Below are positions 61,745 through 64,000 of a stretch of DNA of 64,000 nucleotides, in pieces. Positions within the stretch are counted from its first letter, which is position 1. Every line of letters starts with the position of its first letter. The notes beneath the pieces are model-generated. The model saw nothing but the letters and a program-made list of their open reading frames with translations, was not told the DNA's origin and did no database searches. This DNA is from Ignavibacteriaceae bacterium. GTDB taxonomy: Bacteria > Bacteroidota > Ignavibacteria > Ignavibacteriales > Ignavibacteriaceae. Where the stretch lies: NCBI GenBank assembly GCA_013042995.1, contig JABDPB010000135.1, positions 58,483-122,482 on the forward strand, given 5' to 3'. Made by a program: the position numbers and the translations under genes.

Positions 61745-63949
61745 ATGAAAAAATTAAAAATATTTAAACTGTTAATAATCGCTTTTTTACTTGTAGCTCA
61801 ATCAGCACTGGCGGATGGATTAATCATAATTCCAAGACCTGAACCACTGCCAACGCCCTACCCACTTGAAGTGGTTTATCATCACGTTGATGTAAAAATA
61901 AATGGAAACATTGCTGAAACTCTTATTGACCAGGAATTCTATAATCCATCAAACCATCTTTTAGAGGGCTACTACATTTTCCCGATTCCCAAAGGTGCCG
62001 TGATAAATGAATTCAGTATGGAAATTAACGGTGAAATGGTTTATGCTGAACTGCTCGATGCAATTAAAGCCAGGCAAATTTATGAAGATATTGTAAGGCA
62101 GATTAAAGATCCTGCTTTATTGGAATACACCGGACAGGGAATATTTAAAGTTCGCATTTTTCCAATTGAACCGAAAAGTAAAAAGAAGGTTACAATTAGC
62201 TATCGCGAAGTTTTAAGTTCTGATAACGGATTATATGAATATGTTTATCCGCTCAATACAGAAAAATTTTCTGCCAAACCTCTAAAAAATGTCAGAGTGA
62301 AAGTTGATTTAAAGACAAACAAAGAAATAAAGAATATATACTCACCCACTCATCCCGTGGATGTTGTAAATAAAGATAATCACAATGCTGTAATTTCATT
62401 TGAAGAGGAAAACACAAAACCAGATATTGATTTCAAACTTTACTACAGCACAAACAATGATGATGTTGGATTGTCTTTACTTACTTATAAAACCGGAGGC
62501 GAAGATGGCTACTTTCTTTTAACCGCTGCTCCGTCTTTTATTATTGATGAAAATCAAATTGATACCAAGGATATAACTTTTGTTTTGGACGTTTCGGGAA
62601 GTATGGCCGGTGAAAAATTGCGGCAAGCAAAAAAAGCACTCCTATATTGTGTTAATAATTTAAATAAAGGAGATGGATTTGATATTGTAAAATTTTCTAC
62701 GGAAGGTTACTCACTCTTTGGGCAAATTGAATCTGCAACTGAACCTAATATTAAAAAAGCAGAGAAATTTATTAATGGATTAAAACCTATTGGTGGAACT
62801 AACATTGAAGATGCCTTAAATCTTGCGCTAGATGAAAAAAGAAATAGTAATCGTACTCATTTAATTATTTTTATTACGGATGGAAATCCAACTATTGGCG
62901 TGATAGAAGATGAAAATCTTCTCAAAAAAATTGAAAATATGAATGACGACAAAACAAGAATTTTTACATTCGGAATTGGAAATGAAATCAACACACATCT
63001 GCTCGACAAAATAACTGAGCAGACAAGAGCATTTAGAACATACATTTCTGAAAATGAAGATATTGAAATAAAAATTTCCAGTTTTTACGATAAAGTGCAA
63101 TCGCCTGTTTTAACCAATATTTCATTTTCATTTAGTAATGGAATAAGAACATTCCAAACTTACCCAAGCAATTTGCCCGATCTGTTCAGAGGTTCCAGCT
63201 TAACGATTTTTGGCAGATACAGCAGCAATGGCAGTTCACGCATCACTTTAGACGGAACAGTTAATGGTGAAAAAAGAGTCTTCAATATCGATACGGATTT
63301 TACAAATGAAAAAGATGAGTATGATTTTATTCCCCCGCTTTGGGCTTCTCGGAGAATTGGATTTTTGCTGGATCAAATCAGATTAAATAGAGACGAGAAA
63401 GAATTGGTTGATGAAATTACCCAGCTTGCGCGCGAGCATGGAATTGTAACACCGTACACAAGTTATTTAATTATGGAAGATGAAGAAATCCGTGTGAGTA
63501 GAAATGAGTTAGTAGATCATTTTCAAACGCTTCCTCCTGCACCTGAACTAAGAAGAGAAAACGAAGGTGATTTTGATGCGATGAAAGAAAAAAGTGGAGA
63601 CAGAAGTGTTACAGCAAGTGAAGAACTGCAGGGCTTAAATCAGGCCAGCAACTATGGTGAAACAAAACAAGGCAGCGGAAGAATGAAGTATGTTGATGAA
63701 GCGGGAATTGAAAGAAATCTAACTCAGCAAGTAAGAAATATTCAAGGCAGAGCAGTTTACCAGAGCGGTAAGTTTTGGGTTGATTCTGATTTACAAAATG
63801 AAAAAGTGAAAAATCAAAAACGTATTCAATTCAATTCTGATGAATACTTTAAGCTGTTAAATGAAGAGCCTGAAACTGCACAGTTTCTTGCACTGGGGCA
63901 AAATGTTAGATTCTATTACGATAATACTTATTATGAAATTTATGAGTAG
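61745..63949 (+). CDS. VIT and VWA domain-containing exported protein
   Basis: VIT region (VDVKINGNIAETLIDQEFYNPSNHLLEGYYIFPIPKGAVINEFSMEINGE), VWA MIDAS DVSGSMAGEKLRQAKKAL; start taken at MKKLKIFKLLIIAFLLVAQSALADG. Confidence 0.92.
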   Translation: MKKLKIFKLLIIAFLLVAQSALADGLIIIPRPEPLPTPYPLEVVYHHVDVKINGNIAETLIDQEFYNPSNHLLEGYYIFPIPKGAVINEFSMEINGEMVYAELLDAIKARQIYEDIVRQIKDPALLEYTGQGIFKVRIFPIEPKSKKKVTISYREVLSSDNGLYEYVYPLNTEKFSAKPLKNVRVKVDLKTNKEIKNIYSPTHPVDVVNKDNHNAVISFEEENTKPDIDFKLYYSTNNDDVGLSLLTYKTGGEDGYFLLTAAPSFIIDENQIDTKDITFVLDVSGSMAGEKLRQAKKALLYCVNNLNKGDGFDIVKFSTEGYSLFGQIESATEPNIKKAEKFINGLKPIGGTNIEDALNLALDEKRNSNRTHLIIFITDGNPTIGVIEDENLLKKIENMNDDKTRIFTFGIGNEINTHLLDKITEQTRAFRTYISENEDIEIKISSFYDKVQSPVLTNISFSFSNGIRTFQTYPSNLPDLFRGSSLTIFGRYSSNGSSRITLDGTVNGEKRVFNIDTDFTNEKDEYDFIPPLWASRRIGFLLDQIRLNRDEKELVDEITQLAREHGIVTPYTSYLIMEDEEIRVSRNELVDHFQTLPPAPELRRENEGDFDAMKEKSGDRSVTASEELQGLNQASNYGETKQGSGRMKYVDEAGIERNLTQQVRNIQGRAVYQSGKFWVDSDLQNEKVKNQKRIQFNSDEYFKLLNEEPETAQFLALGQNVRFYYDNTYYEIYE

Positions 63950-63966
63950 CCCTCTCCAAAATATAA

Positions 63967-63999
63967 GATATACCGGACAATTGTGATCTGGCATATCTA
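63967..63999 (+). terminator. Possible hairpin after the VIT/VWA gene, window ends before any T-run
   Basis: AGATATACCGGA...TCTGGCATATCT imperfect inverted repeat. Confidence 0.3.
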
Positions 64000-64000
64000 A

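Overview
AT-rich bacterial chromosomal window. Type IX secretion C-terminal domains, a complete Bat operon and the protein styles suggest the Bacteroidota/Ignavibacteriota (Chlorobi-group) lineage; this is inference, no marker search was run. From left to right it contains: a truncated M48 protease; a MoxR-DUF58-BatA/B/C/D/E module; two T9SS-exported proteins, one interrupted by an in-frame stop; a surface-polysaccharide cluster of glycosyltransferases, methyltransferases and a flippase, with one methyltransferase frameshifted at an A7 run; an EnvC/DUF4292/TPR lipoprotein operon; three tandem low-complexity lipoproteins sharing a GCYT lipobox; rsgA without a canonical start codon; an almost complete menaquinone operon (menF-D-H-B-A-C-E plus a convergent thioesterase); katG; asd; an NtrB/NtrC-like two-component pair; a large multiheme cytochrome c/cytochrome b cluster; and two VWA proteins. 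The cytochrome cluster has 40 heme c motifs in 4 proteins and resembles inner-membrane quinol-oxidising gateways of the CbcL/ImcH kind. It is the most interesting system in the window. No tRNA, rRNA, CRISPR array, transposase or integrase was recognised.
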